From NCBI GenBank assembly GCA_002794775.1, contig NBAY01000063.1, forward strand, positions 1 through 64,000: 64,000 nt of DNA, given 5' to 3'. The first letter of the stretch is position 1. Each line of letters begins with the position of its first letter. Position numbers and translations under genes: made by a program. Shown here in pieces: positions 45,589 to 55,448 of the stretch. Under the pieces are notes generated by a model, which saw nothing but the letters and a program-made list of their open reading frames with translations, was not told the origin of the DNA and ran no database searches. This DNA is from Porodaedalea pini. Taxonomy: Eukaryota; Basidiomycota; Agaricomycetes; Hymenochaetales; Hymenochaetaceae.

Positions 45589-46338
45589 AGTGTTTAGTGG
45601 GGCTCATATAATTTCAGCCAGAAAAGCCTTACATGGATTGTAAATTCTCAATCAATCAAAATGTGCAGAAATTATGCTTTATGTATCTAAAATTGATGGC
45701 CATCAAGAAAAGTATTTCTGAACTCAGTGTCTGCAATCTACTTTGCCAAAGGATAGGGTAATTCTGGGATTCTGAATCTCCATTGTCCATAAATAAAGAG
45801 AATGGTGGTTACTAGATTTAGAATCTGTAAAGTCTTGGACACAAAGGAAAGAGGCTCATTGGATTTAAAATCCACACAGACTCCTTGCATGAATGGAAGA
45901 TCTCTCTCAGATTTGGTATCTATGGATCACATGATTAGCATATAATCAACTCAGCATAGATCCCAAATCTAAGAGAGATCTTCCATTCATGCAAGGAGTC
46001 TATGTGGATTTTAAATCCAATGAGCCTCTTTCCTTTGTGTCCAAGACTTTACAGATTCTAAATCTAATAACCACCATTCTCTTTATTTATGGACAATGGA
46101 GATTCAGAATCCCAGAATTACCCTATCCTTTGGCAAAGTAGATTGCAGACACTGAGTTCAGAAATACTTTTCTTGATGGCCATCAATTTTAGATACATAA
46201 AGCATAATTTCTGCACATTTTGATTGATTGAGAATTTACAATCCATGTAAGGCTTTTCTGGCTGAAATTATATGAGCCCCACTAAACACTCCGTGATATG
46301 CTCCTCCCTCACGGAAAACCCCGGATTTTCCTGCCGTG
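45589..46338. repeat. palindrome unit 2, left end truncated
   Basis: Same sequence family as unit 1, but its loop is in the opposite orientation (GATTAGCATATAATCAACTC). The left arm lacks the outer 48 bp: it begins at AGTGTTTAGTGG, two bases after unit 1 ends, while the right end is complete. Centre near 45940. Its two arms share private differences from unit 1 (ACATGG, AAAATGTG, AGGGTAATT). Confidence 0.88.
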
Positions 46339-47221
46339 CATCATGAATCTCATGTTCCCCATCATACAGACGAACACCCACACAGAGAGCACGACCATGA
46401 GCACCGTGGGGCGATTGACTATACACATAATAATCATGCATACTTGGACAAGACCGCGCAAGAGTACGGCGAAAAGCCGTTTTTCCGCGACGTTGCGGCG
46501 ACGGCGCGACTGACCGTGCTCCCCTGGAGGAAGACAACTTCAATAAGGAGAAGACATGCGTGCTGAATTTTCCATGCGGTAACGGTTAGTGCTATTTGAA
46601 CTGCTGACGCATTCGTTGGTCATCTTCTAACAGCAGAGTATGAACATCAGGACTCCTCAGCCATGAGCTCGCACAGTACACAAAGCAAATGGTCGGTGTC
46701 GACATCAGCAAGGCGATGGTTACCAGTACAATCCACGCGCTACGAACCAAGGTATTTCTGAAGAAGAGATGTGTGCCGTCTGCCGCCGACCTCATAGGAA
46801 CGGATAGGAATGGAGGGTGAACTCAACGATAAAAAGTTTGACGTCGTACTCCTACGTTACTTGCTTTACTCTTCTTCTCTGTACGAATTTCGCTTATGGA
46901 AACTGCAGTGCTTATCACCACTTCGAATCGATTGGTGACGCAACTCGCAAGCTCGAATTCTTTCTCAAACCAGGTGTTGTGCTGCTCGTCGTGGATCTCG
47001 TCAAGGGAAAAGTTCAGGGTCTGGTAATTTCGGACAAGCCTGAGCTCAAGCAAGTCATCACACATGGTTTTGACGAGGCTACGATGCGTTCCATGTTTGA
47101 AGAAGCTGGGCTTGGAGCTTTTACATTCCATCCGAGCATTAATATCGCTAAAGATGATGAAGAGTCGAGCATGTTTATTGCAAAGGGAGTAAAGCCTGGC
47201 AGTAGCAAGCTGGAGCTCTAA

Positions 47222-47889
47222 TTTCGATGTTTGCGACAGCAAAGGCAGATGCTTATAAGGGCACGAACGCAATGACGAAGAATATAATATGTATGTGTTT
47301 GCAGTCTATAATTGCCCCTTTCGCCTTCATGCTTTATACTTGTCAAAATCACGTTGAAAACTGGCATGAGAGAGCCACTATCCACGTTCCGGTTATTGAA
47401 AGCACTTTGACGGTCCTTGGATTGAATATGACGGCCACGTTGAAGACGTTCTATACTCTGGGATACAGCATCAAAGTCTAGTCATGCGATGCATTAGAGA
47501 TCAAGAATGTGTTGCTTTGTTCAATTTCGCAGGTATTTCCTGCAGAGTCGGGGCGCTGTAGCGGGTGAGTGTGTAGGGTGGGTGCGAGGGCGGAAGCCAA
47601 GGTGGGAACGATCAAATATTCATGCTTCCAAGTGCGAGCTGAAAAACCTAAAGAACAGAAAAAGCGAGAGATTGAGATTCTGTCCAGATGGATAAATATG
47701 TTGACTACTCCGCTGCTGAGTACATTAAGACGACGAGGAGCTATGCATCCAAAAGGTGTTTAATGCGTTAAGCATGCTGCCGCTCGCTCGAACCACCGTT
47801 GCCTATATATGTTCCTTTTCTTTGCATGCTCCGCGCCTGCCGACCGTCCAGTCATATATATTGAACGATATGTCCTCGAACGAAATACA
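47222..47889. other. intergenic region
   Basis: No gene recognised between the dead methyltransferase copy and the 3' end of the membrane-protein gene. Confidence 0.4.
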
Positions 47890-48693
47890 TCAAACAGAAG
47901 CAGCGGTCTCTGACTGGTTCGACGTTTCTTTCCCGGATCCTGAGTGCCTTTCTTCGCCGTCGGGACCAAGGACTATAATAAACATGAGCTGTGTGATAAT
48001 TGCCAGCGCGACTGTGAGCGATATAGACACGCTCCGTGATTGCTCTGCCCAGACGAACACCAGGAGCCCGACAAGGAGCGCAACAACGGAATAGAAGAGG
48101 GGCATGAGGGACATGTTCAGCATTTCCTCGGAGCGATGAACGAGGTCCCTTGTTCCGGCAAGGCGGGAACTGGTTGAGCCAGGGCAAGCGTCCTGTGCGT
48201 TCTGGGAATGTTCGTCCCAGTGAATATTGTCATTGCATTTACCCGTTCTCTTGCGTCTCCATGTCACGAGATCGTTCATAGCGTATAACCCTGTTGCTCT
48301 CTGACCAAGCTTCGTGCCAACCCCGGCTCCGTATCCTAAACCAAAGGTGGTGCCGACAGACAGGAAGACAGATATGAGCAGGAAAGCGTTGACGACGTGG
48401 TCCGTTCGCTTGTCAGGTGTGCCGGCGGGCCGCGAACTAAATGCACCTTGTGCATATTGTAAGAACGTCGCGCCCAGGGAAGCCATGAAGACCGACTGCA
48501 ATTGCAAACGATACATGTCAGTCGGGGGCTGCAAAGTATATGCAATCTGGATTTGACGAACTATGGCAGCGAACGTGGAGCACATGTCTCGGAGTGACTC
48601 GAGCTCTTCTTTCCTCTTCTTCTCTGCTCGTTCCTCCTCCGATTTGCTCTGTTTCTCTAAACATTCCAAGATTCTCTGCAAGAGTTTGTCGTC
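47890..48693 (-). CDS. membrane protein of unknown function
   Basis: Open frame of about 265 residues ending at 47890. A charged coiled-coil-like stretch opens it (CLEKQSKSEEERAEKKRKEE). Then come a hydrophobic segment (VVNAFLLISVFLSVGTTFGL) and a C-terminal pair (SLMPLFYSVVALLVGLLVFV and ISLTVALAIITQLMFIIVL), so three membrane passes are likely. The start is not settled: a short upstream exon beginning ATGGATCAA (about 48765) followed by a GTAAGC donor is attractive, but its phase does not match the obvious AAG acceptor. An internal ATG (LRDMCSTF) is another option. No domain name can be given. Confidence 0.55.
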   Translation of the reverse strand, partial: DDKLLQRILECLEKQSKSEEERAEKKRKEELESLRDMCSTFAAIVRQIQIAYTLQPPTDMYRLQLQSVFMASLGATFLQYAQGAFSSRPAGTPDKRTDHVVNAFLLISVFLSVGTTFGLGYGAGVGTKLGQRATGLYAMNDLVTWRRKRTGKCNDNIHWDEHSQNAQDACPGSTSSRLAGTRDLVHRSEEMLNMSLMPLFYSVVALLVGLLVFVWAEQSRSVSISLTVALAIITQLMFIIVLGPDGEERHSGSGKETSNQSETAASV

Positions 48694-49750
48694 TTGGGCA
48701 AAAAGAAGAAAATGTCGGCCTTTAAGCAAGCACTATAGTGCCAACAAGCTTACTTGATCCATCGCAGCGTGAAGTGGAAGGAAAGGACGTGTCACCATCC
48801 TGAGCTGATACTTTCTCAGATATCACAGGTCCTGTGCTTTGTAGAAACCTAGTCGCCATGTACAGATTTTACCCGGGAGGTGAGCAGATCTAGAGCTGAA
48901 AAGACGGGGACAGGGCAAAGCATTCAACCCATGATCTGTCTCCCTTTTATATCCTCGCTCACAGACTCCTGCCCTTGCCACGGAATGAAACACATTGAAG
49001 AGTGCAAGCTGAAGCACCCAGTTCATGAGGTCTGTACTCGAACTTCGAAGCTTCGATACATGTGACAGAATTAGACGCCCACCCGTTTAGCAGGCCTCCT
49101 GCCTGATTATGCGAAGGTACAAACCGGAGCGCATGAGAAAAAGAGGCATACCGATGTCCGAGCCATCTTCTAAAGCGAGATAAGGACCTCCTATCACTGA
49201 AAGAAAAGATGGGAATAGAGGTTGAGGAGCACAAGCAGTGAGGCGTACCTTTCAAAGCTCACACATCAGTCACCTAGGCCTCTCCCCGGAAACGAGTTGA
49301 ACGTGCGGCACGAAGACGGGTGAGACGCTTATTCAATGAGAAATCTCTTTACCTCATTCTGGAAGAAAAGCCAAGTATACATTCTGAGAGTCAATGTGGC
49401 CCACAACGGAGGTGGGGAAGTAGAATGCAAGGTAAAGCGTACAGGCCGCAAGACATATGGAGGCCAATAGTTAACCCCGGTAGTCCACCACAGTTGAAAG
49501 AAGCAGGGTACATCAGTCTTTGCCCAATGAATGCGGGAAGAGAAGCTTCTCCTAGTTAAGAATACATAGAAAAGGAATACGTTCTGCGCGTTTATCCTTC
49601 CTCGCTCGCGATGTACTTGAAATTCCCTTTCGAGAGGCCAGATACCAGACAACTTGCTCAATTCCGGACAGAGAGCTAAGACCGTAGTATACACTAAGGA
49701 CTCGGAGTGTTGAAGACAGAGCCAGCGCTTGTTTACGTAAAGTAGTCCCG
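48694..49750. other. gene-poor interval
   Basis: About 1 kb with short frames only. No recognised domain, RNA or repeat. Confidence 0.4.
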
Positions 49751-49763
49751 ACGCGTGACGTCA
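49751..49763. promoter_or_regulatory. overlapping ACGCGT and TGACGTCA sites
   Basis: ACGCGT (49751-49756, MCB-like) shares its last base with TGACGTCA (49756-49763), a perfect palindromic CRE/bZIP site. They lie about 270-280 bp upstream of the RING gene start. Function is inferred only from motif identity. Confidence 0.4.
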
Positions 49764-50031
49764 GCACGGTCGTCGTTGGCGTAACATTTCGGACGATGAC
49801 CGACGGGATTTGCTCGTCGTCGACAACGCCCGCCCTCTCTTCCTAACATCGCCGCCTCTGCCCAGTCACTTTCACCTTGCAGTTGCGCTTTGCTGACGAA
49901 GAGCGTGACTGGAACGTTCTGGCACTTTAAGGAAAGTGCTGGTACAGGGTATAGGTTCCCACGCGTAATAGGCCTTACCACCTGCCTTACACACACCCAC
50001 CATCGTACTCGGCTCTCTACCACCAACTCCA

Positions 50032-53000
50032 ATGAACAGCGACGGCTCGAACACTAACAATCGCAATGACAACAGCCCACCGAGACAGAGGGCGCGTGCT
50101 GGAGACCAAGCAGACCCAGCAGTAGAGAGAGCCTTCGACTATCTCCTCAACACGCTGTTTGCTCGGACTGAGCCTGATGCTGTGGCTCCTGACCAGCACG
50201 ATCACGAAGAACTTGATGTATCGGACATGCCGCCTCTAGAGCCACTAACTTCACCTGCACCGACTGTCCTGGCTGCATCAAATCCGCATTCACAGCCTTC
50301 TGGCGCCTCGTCATCTGCCAGCATGGATATCGACACTGGCTTTTACCCTCATCCTCAGGGAATTCTGGGGTTGCGAGTCATCCAACAGCTTCCTGGAGCC
50401 GACTCGACTACTACAGACCGTCCTGCCAGCAGCGCTGGAAGAAACACTACCGAGCAACGATCTGGTCGGACGGGCGTCCACTTCGGCATGGACGACGATA
50501 TGCCTGATCTGCTCGACGTCTCCTCCGATGAGGATGAGGATGCGGACGACGTTGAAATGATGTTTAGAGATTCTAACGGTTCTGGGTCAGATTCAGACGA
50601 CTCTGGCAGCACGGATGACCAGATCATACAAGATCTTGCGGATATGCCTGCTTTGGAACCAGTCAACCGTCCTCGACGCACGACCGTTGAAGATGATCCT
50701 GAAGAGACGCCAATGCCTCCCCTCGAGCGTGTCCCTCCGATCGCTACAGGCCCAGATCCAGTCCGCACAGGGAGCAGGCGGACTCGCGACGAAGTGGACG
50801 ACGAAGATGGAGACGAGCAGGGGCCCGACACTTCGCCGTCAACGTCAGCATATGTGACTCCTGCCGACACGCCAACACAGACACCGAGCCGCTCCGGGAC
50901 ACCCGCTACTGGTACTGCACCCGCAAACCACCCAGATCGCCCGTTCCGGCCGTTGCCTCGCAACGGGCCGCCACCGCTACGTGCGACCGCGACACCGGTC
51001 AACTTGAATCCACTGTTTGGTGCGCCGGGCTTCGCCACGGCGGGCCTCGGAGGCCAGGCCTTTGATGTGAATGTCTTGTTTCGTCAGCTCCTCCATGGCA
51101 TCGCAGGATTTGACACCACTAGGCCGGCACCGGCTCAAGCCAATGGTAATGCAGATGGCAACGCAAACACAAATGCCGGCCAAGGCCAAGCTCCGCCATC
51201 GCCAGGCCCTCAAACTCAACCTGCTGCTGGAGGTGCGGACACGGCGAATGCCGAAGAGCAAACGAATGCAAACGCTACTGGCGCCAATCCGAGAGACGGG
51301 ACATTCCCCTGGGAAGATATCCAGATGGATATCCACTTCGTTGACGATGGCGAGGACTTCCCGATGACAGACGGCTTCCCCGCTGGTGAATTTATTAACC
51401 TCGGTCCGCCGAACCAACATCAACAGAATGCGAATGCGGCGCCGGGAGCCCCAGGGCAGGACGGCGGGCCACCTGCAGGCTTGAATGCAGGAGCTGCTGG
51501 CGCTGGTATGGCTGGCGCAGGCACTGGAGGCGCGGAGCTGAACATGTTCCTCGAGATGATGCGCGCGCTCTTGGGCGGCGGAGCTGGGGCCGACTTCGTC
51601 AATCTCAGCGCTTTGTTCGGCGAAATGAATCGCGAGGACCCGACGCGTGCGAGGCGGCTCGTCGCGGGAATGGAAGCGGTGCCCGAGGGCCTCATTAAGA
51701 GGATGGAGCGCGTCGGCGGTGCGCCTGGTGCGCATGAGGATGCGTCTGGCGGTGCGGGCGGTGAAGAGGCGCAGTGTGCGGTGTGCTGGGATAGCCTTTT
51801 AAATGCCGAGGGCGACTCGTTTGAGTCGGTATCGCAGCCGAAGAAAGACGAACCAGCGGCTGAGGGTGTGCAGGAGACGCTTGCTCCACCTGTAGCTGAC
51901 GCTGTACCTGCTTCAGACGCTGCTGTGCCCCAGGCTCCGGTTCAAGGAGACGGTGCGACTGCTCCTACTTCGGAAGGTAATGATGACTTCTTCGAAGACT
52001 TTATTTTAGAATCGGTCATTGACATGTTTTCTTTGGATTCAGTTTTAGGTGCAGCTGTCAGCGCGGCTACAGGCCCATCCGACTTGCCTCTTCCTACGGA
52101 GCCTCTTGCTCCTGTTTCTGAACTGGGCATAGCACCCGAAGGGACTACAGAGACCAAGGACGAAAAAGAGGCTAAGAAAGAAAAGGAGAAAGATAAGGAC
52201 CTCCCGCCTCTCCCGAAGGTTGTCTCACTTCCGTGTGCGCATGTCTTCCATGCGTCGTGCCTCCTGCCTTGGTTTGCACGCCCTGGGCAAACGACGTGTC
52301 CAGTGTGCCGGTTCAATGTCGACCCTGAGAACTTGACATTTCGGCCGCCGCAAAGGGCGCAGCCGCCTATGCCCACGCCGCAACAGCAGCGAGGTGCGCA
52401 TAGGATGCCTGGGATGCCTGGGACGCCACCGCCCATGGGTATGGGCAATGGCACGCACTGGACGATACACACGGGTGCGGACATCGGTCCTCAGTGGGCC
52501 ATGCACGGAATAAGGAGACCGACGCCTGCTGCAGCGCCGGCACCGGCGGCAGCCAACGCGAGACCGGAAAATACTCAAGGGACTCAGCCCGCAGGAGCTG
52601 CTGCTACTGCTTCTACCCCTGCTACCTCGCAACTCCAGCCGAGTGAGGCAGGTCCGGCACAGGCTAACGCTGCGAATGATGCTTCGAGAGCTCGAACCCA
52701 AATCCATATTCAACCTATTCCTCCGTTTCAGGCCCGGCCTCAGCATGGGCCTCACATCCACCCTAACATACATCCGCATCTTGTCCATCAGCGTTTTCAA
52801 GCCGACCAGCGTCATCTTGCTCCACGCTCACAACCACAAGCGCATTTCCAGCCTGGACCACAATTTCATCCTAATATTCATCCGCATTTCTTCCCCCAGC
52901 GAGCTCAAGCCGGTCAACAGCTGCATGGGCCTCAGCCGCAAGCTCAGCATCAACCTCAACGTGGACCGCAATTCCATCCCAATATCCATCCTGATTTCTT

Positions 53001-53922
53001 CCACCAGCGTGCTCGTGTCGAGCAGCTTCGGCAGCAGATGCTGCAACAACAGTTGTTGCGTCAACAGCAACAGCAACAGCAACAGCAACGGCACCATCTC
53101 ACGATGCTGCAGTTCGGAATGACTCGTGGAGCGTTCGACCCTCAAGAGGGGGGCGGTACACTGACGTTGAACTTCGACTTTATCATTGCGCCTGAAGCTG
53201 GTGATCCTCATGGTCATCAGCACGACGGTCGAGGACTTGGGCACGATCATGAACGTGTGCCTTCTCCGAACGCTAACGACGCAGGCGGTAGTGCACCTGC
53301 AAATACCACAAACGCACCAGGTGCTGCAAATCCTGATACTACCGACGGGGTTCAGCAGGATGCGCGAGCTGGAAGGCAGCCGGCAGGTGACATCTTCGAA
53401 ATGTTTACGCGCGCCATGCCTTTCCCCGGGACGTTTGTCGGAGTGCCGCCAGCAGGTGGTGCGGGAGCGGCAGGCCCAGGTGTGACGCCGCGTTCGCGCT
53501 CAGCGCCGGCGCGGCCTCGCGAGCGGAAATATTGGGCACCTCCACCTCCGCCGGGTCTTACGCTGCGCCAGCGTATCGAGAAGCACGAGCGCGAGGCAGG
53601 GTTACGATGCGATGACGTGAACTGCGGGCTCGGGCCGACGGACGAAGACCCGTTGCCTCGATGGCCTGCGGACATGCTTAAGACGATCCCGATCCGTCGC
53701 GACGGGGCTGTCGGCGATGGCGCGGAGCCCGTATGCGCGCACCGGTTCCACGCGGCGTGCCTCGTCGATGCGGGCCGTGTCGCGGGATGGGGTGCGCATG
53801 CTGAGGACGAGGGCGTCGAAGTATCGTGTCCTGTGTGCCGCACTGTCGGCCATGTCGAGCGGGAAGAATGGGAGGCGGGCGTGAGTGCCTCTGAGAGGCC
53901 GTGTTTGCGCAATGATGCATGA
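50032..53922 (+). CDS. large RING-type protein with two zinc modules
   Basis: Uninterrupted single-exon frame of 1296 residues. The N-terminal 550 residues are acidic and Pro/Gly/Ala-rich. The first RING-H2 is split: CAVCWDSLL (about residue 581), a roughly 150-residue acidic insert, then LPCAHVFHASCLLPWF and TTCPVCRFNV (about 733-760). Three tandem repeats with HPNIHPHFFPQRAQ-like cores follow (about 905-1000), then a polyglutamine stretch (about 1017-1022). A second module near the end reads RCDDVNCGLG, PVCAHRFHAACL and SCPVCRTVGH (about 1190-1270). RING-H2 domains usually give E3 ubiquitin ligase activity; here that is inferred. No membrane segment. A likely cytosolic or nuclear scaffold. 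Confidence 0.85.
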   Translation: MNSDGSNTNNRNDNSPPRQRARAGDQADPAVERAFDYLLNTLFARTEPDAVAPDQHDHEELDVSDMPPLEPLTSPAPTVLAASNPHSQPSGASSSASMDIDTGFYPHPQGILGLRVIQQLPGADSTTTDRPASSAGRNTTEQRSGRTGVHFGMDDDMPDLLDVSSDEDEDADDVEMMFRDSNGSGSDSDDSGSTDDQIIQDLADMPALEPVNRPRRTTVEDDPEETPMPPLERVPPIATGPDPVRTGSRRTRDEVDDEDGDEQGPDTSPSTSAYVTPADTPTQTPSRSGTPATGTAPANHPDRPFRPLPRNGPPPLRATATPVNLNPLFGAPGFATAGLGGQAFDVNVLFRQLLHGIAGFDTTRPAPAQANGNADGNANTNAGQGQAPPSPGPQTQPAAGGADTANAEEQTNANATGANPRDGTFPWEDIQMDIHFVDDGEDFPMTDGFPAGEFINLGPPNQHQQNANAAPGAPGQDGGPPAGLNAGAAGAGMAGAGTGGAELNMFLEMMRALLGGGAGADFVNLSALFGEMNREDPTRARRLVAGMEAVPEGLIKRMERVGGAPGAHEDASGGAGGEEAQCAVCWDSLLNAEGDSFESVSQPKKDEPAAEGVQETLAPPVADAVPASDAAVPQAPVQGDGATAPTSEGNDDFFEDFILESVIDMFSLDSVLGAAVSAATGPSDLPLPTEPLAPVSELGIAPEGTTETKDEKEAKKEKEKDKDLPPLPKVVSLPCAHVFHASCLLPWFARPGQTTCPVCRFNVDPENLTFRPPQRAQPPMPTPQQQRGAHRMPGMPGTPPPMGMGNGTHWTIHTGADIGPQWAMHGIRRPTPAAAPAPAAANARPENTQGTQPAGAAATASTPATSQLQPSEAGPAQANAANDASRARTQIHIQPIPPFQARPQHGPHIHPNIHPHLVHQRFQADQRHLAPRSQPQAHFQPGPQFHPNIHPHFFPQRAQAGQQLHGPQPQAQHQPQRGPQFHPNIHPDFFHQRARVEQLRQQMLQQQLLRQQQQQQQQQRHHLTMLQFGMTRGAFDPQEGGGTLTLNFDFIIAPEAGDPHGHQHDGRGLGHDHERVPSPNANDAGGSAPANTTNAPGAANPDTTDGVQQDARAGRQPAGDIFEMFTRAMPFPGTFVGVPPAGGAGAAGPGVTPRSRSAPARPRERKYWAPPPPPGLTLRQRIEKHEREAGLRCDDVNCGLGPTDEDPLPRWPADMLKTIPIRRDGAVGDGAEPVCAHRFHAACLVDAGRVAGWGAHAEDEGVEVSCPVCRTVGHVEREEWEAGVSASERPCLRNDA

Positions 53923-54459
53923 TCAGTTATCCGTTGTCGGTTCCTCCCCCCCCCCCTCTTCCAACTCCCTTTTTTTCCCCTCTTTTTTCCCTCTTTGATA
54001 TCATCTGTAGTTGCGCTTGCTATCGTTGTCGCACATCTTTTTCGTCTCGTTTATCTCATTCACGATCACTCTGTTCACTGATACACGGATCTATAATCGC
54101 TGTACCTGGTCAACAGACTGTCTTTATTTCCTTGCTGTAATACATTCATCCACCACTTTATGCACGTTTTCCATGATATCCTTCGTTCATACTTGTACCC
54201 ACCTGTACTTCACTTCTTCGCCCCATGTGCTCATTAGGCTCTTATGATACAGGCACTTCTACTCGGACTCGAAGATCATATCATGGTGTATATTATTTAT
54301 CTCTCGGAATTCAAACTTAGTTGAGTCGAAACTCGAGATGGAAAAATGGGGACATCATGCATGTCCGTCCCATCATGCCCGCAGCTAAAAGGATAGAAAC
54401 AATGAGCGCATATCCACAAAACGACAGAAATTGTAGACTCATCATGATGGAACAGAGTA
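53923..54459. other. intergenic, with a duplicated segment at 54168-54335
   Basis: Starts with the RING gene 3' region and a pyrimidine-rich stretch with a 10-nt C run near 53947. Positions 54168-54335 match 59228-59390 (shared TTTTCCAT, ATGTGCTCA, CTCGAAGAT and CGAAACTCGAG-like blocks), which marks one edge of the tandem array that follows. Confidence 0.55.
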
Positions 54460-54709
54460 TCAATTATGATGTCCACGGATGGGTTCAAATACAAGGCTGT
54501 AACAGCACGCGGGGCAGAGGATCTTGGTTACGGAAATTGATGTTAGGGGGCTGGGATTATAGTGTGGGCTCAAGCCGTTCCTCGGCTCGCACCAGATCCA
54601 TTGGCCATTTGCTTGCGCAAATTCCCTGCATGCATTACACATGTGGTCTTCAAAGTGCACATGATTATTGCGGCATCGGGCATGGAACCTTTCTCAGGGT
54701 AGTGCACAT
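54460..54709 (-). pseudogene. Cys-rich small protein, copy 1 (frameshifted)
   Basis: Starts at ATG 54709 (MCTTLRK). A one-base shift near 54684-54695 moves the rest into another frame: HVHFEDHMCNACREFAQANG, WIWCEPRNGLSPHYNP, ILCPACCYSLVFEP, stop at 54460. It aligns block for block with copy 2 (56933-57202). A minus-strand TATA box lies at 54874-54879 with spacing like that of copy 2. Probably a recently broken gene. Confidence 0.6.
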
Positions 54710-55448
54710 ACTGAAATGTGAGATAGTCATTGTCAGTCTTTGTGGGTGAGAAGTGGGAAAGGCCTACTGGTGCGACGGAGGTAGCTTCGATGTTAGGAAT
54801 GTAGTGCTAAGTTGGCTTGCGCTTTGGATGAAAGTCGGAGGTGGGGATCGAGAGGCAGCTCGGACAGACCGCATTTATAGGGCTCAGAACTTGCCAGAGC
54901 TTGAATCATCAAAACAAGCTAGAATGTCCACTTTAGGTGGATTCTCTGGAGATGGTTGTCCTATACGATACAGCCTCCAAGCAAGGACAGAGGGAGCCAA
55001 GTCGGACTGAACTCTATAATGCCATAAAAGTAGGAGCTCTTCGACCTTGTATAGTAAATCAAATTGCTTCGAGTTGTTTAATCCAAGCAACACTAGATTT
55101 TGATGGACGAATTAACTAAGAAGCGTAATAGTTCTGACCACTACTAGTGAAACACTGCAATCTGGTACGAGCCACCAGGAAGATTGGACAAGAAGATGCT
55201 TGAAACAAGGCCATCAAGGCCATAGCATGAGTTTTTTTTCTTTCACGGAGCTCCACTGAGTTGAAGAGAATCCTGTGCTAGTAGATAAGAGTGAAACGAG
55301 ACAAGGCGTGTCAGTGTCGTGGGTCAAGCTTGATCACGCCAGATTTGGATAAGTGCAGTGGCATCGGAAAGACCCGAATCCTAGTATAAAAGGCCAGCGT
55401 GACAAACGGTCTGAAAACAAACTTCCATCAAGCTCGCCTTTTCAGAAG
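54710..55448. other. divergent promoter region of copy 1 pair
   Basis: Holds TATAAA on the minus strand (54874-54879) for the Cys-rich copy and TATAAAA on the plus strand (55385-55391) for kinase 1. No other gene recognised. Confidence 0.5.

Larger units (their letters stand above)
44789..46338. mobile_element. 1550-bp double-palindrome DNA element, 3-bp target duplication
   Basis: The ends are long inverted repeats starting CACGGCAGGAAAATCC; CAT is duplicated on both sides (44786-44788 and 46339-46341). The interior holds no protein gene. It consists of two consecutive giant palindromes (44789-45586 and 45589-46338). CACGG-type ends plus a 3-bp duplication fit a non-autonomous CACTA/EnSpm-like element, by inference. 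The insertion site is codon 6/7 of the methyltransferase copy, so the empty site can be read from the intact paralogue. Confidence 0.85.
44771..47221 (+). pseudogene. duplicated methyltransferase, disrupted by insertion
   Basis: Second copy of the gene at 41762-42668, including its upstream region: similarity starts about 44590, and AAAACGGTTGGATCTG is shared. The TATA box has become TACAAAA (44715-44721). ATG 44771 is followed by six codons, then a 1550-bp element (44789-46338), then the rest: PHHTDEHPHREHDHEH, a one-base shift near 46520, motif I altered to VLNFPCGNG, more frame breaks near 46730-46790, and a well-preserved 3' exon (HHFESIGDATRKLEFFLKPG to stop at 47219-47221). Removing the element and one CAT restores exact codon alignment with the intact copy. 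The copy cannot make an active enzyme. Confidence 0.9.

Noticed and set aside
50355..51735. Long minus-strand frames opposite the RING gene
   Set aside because: They are complements of GC-rich coding sequence of a single-exon gene with clear RING motifs.
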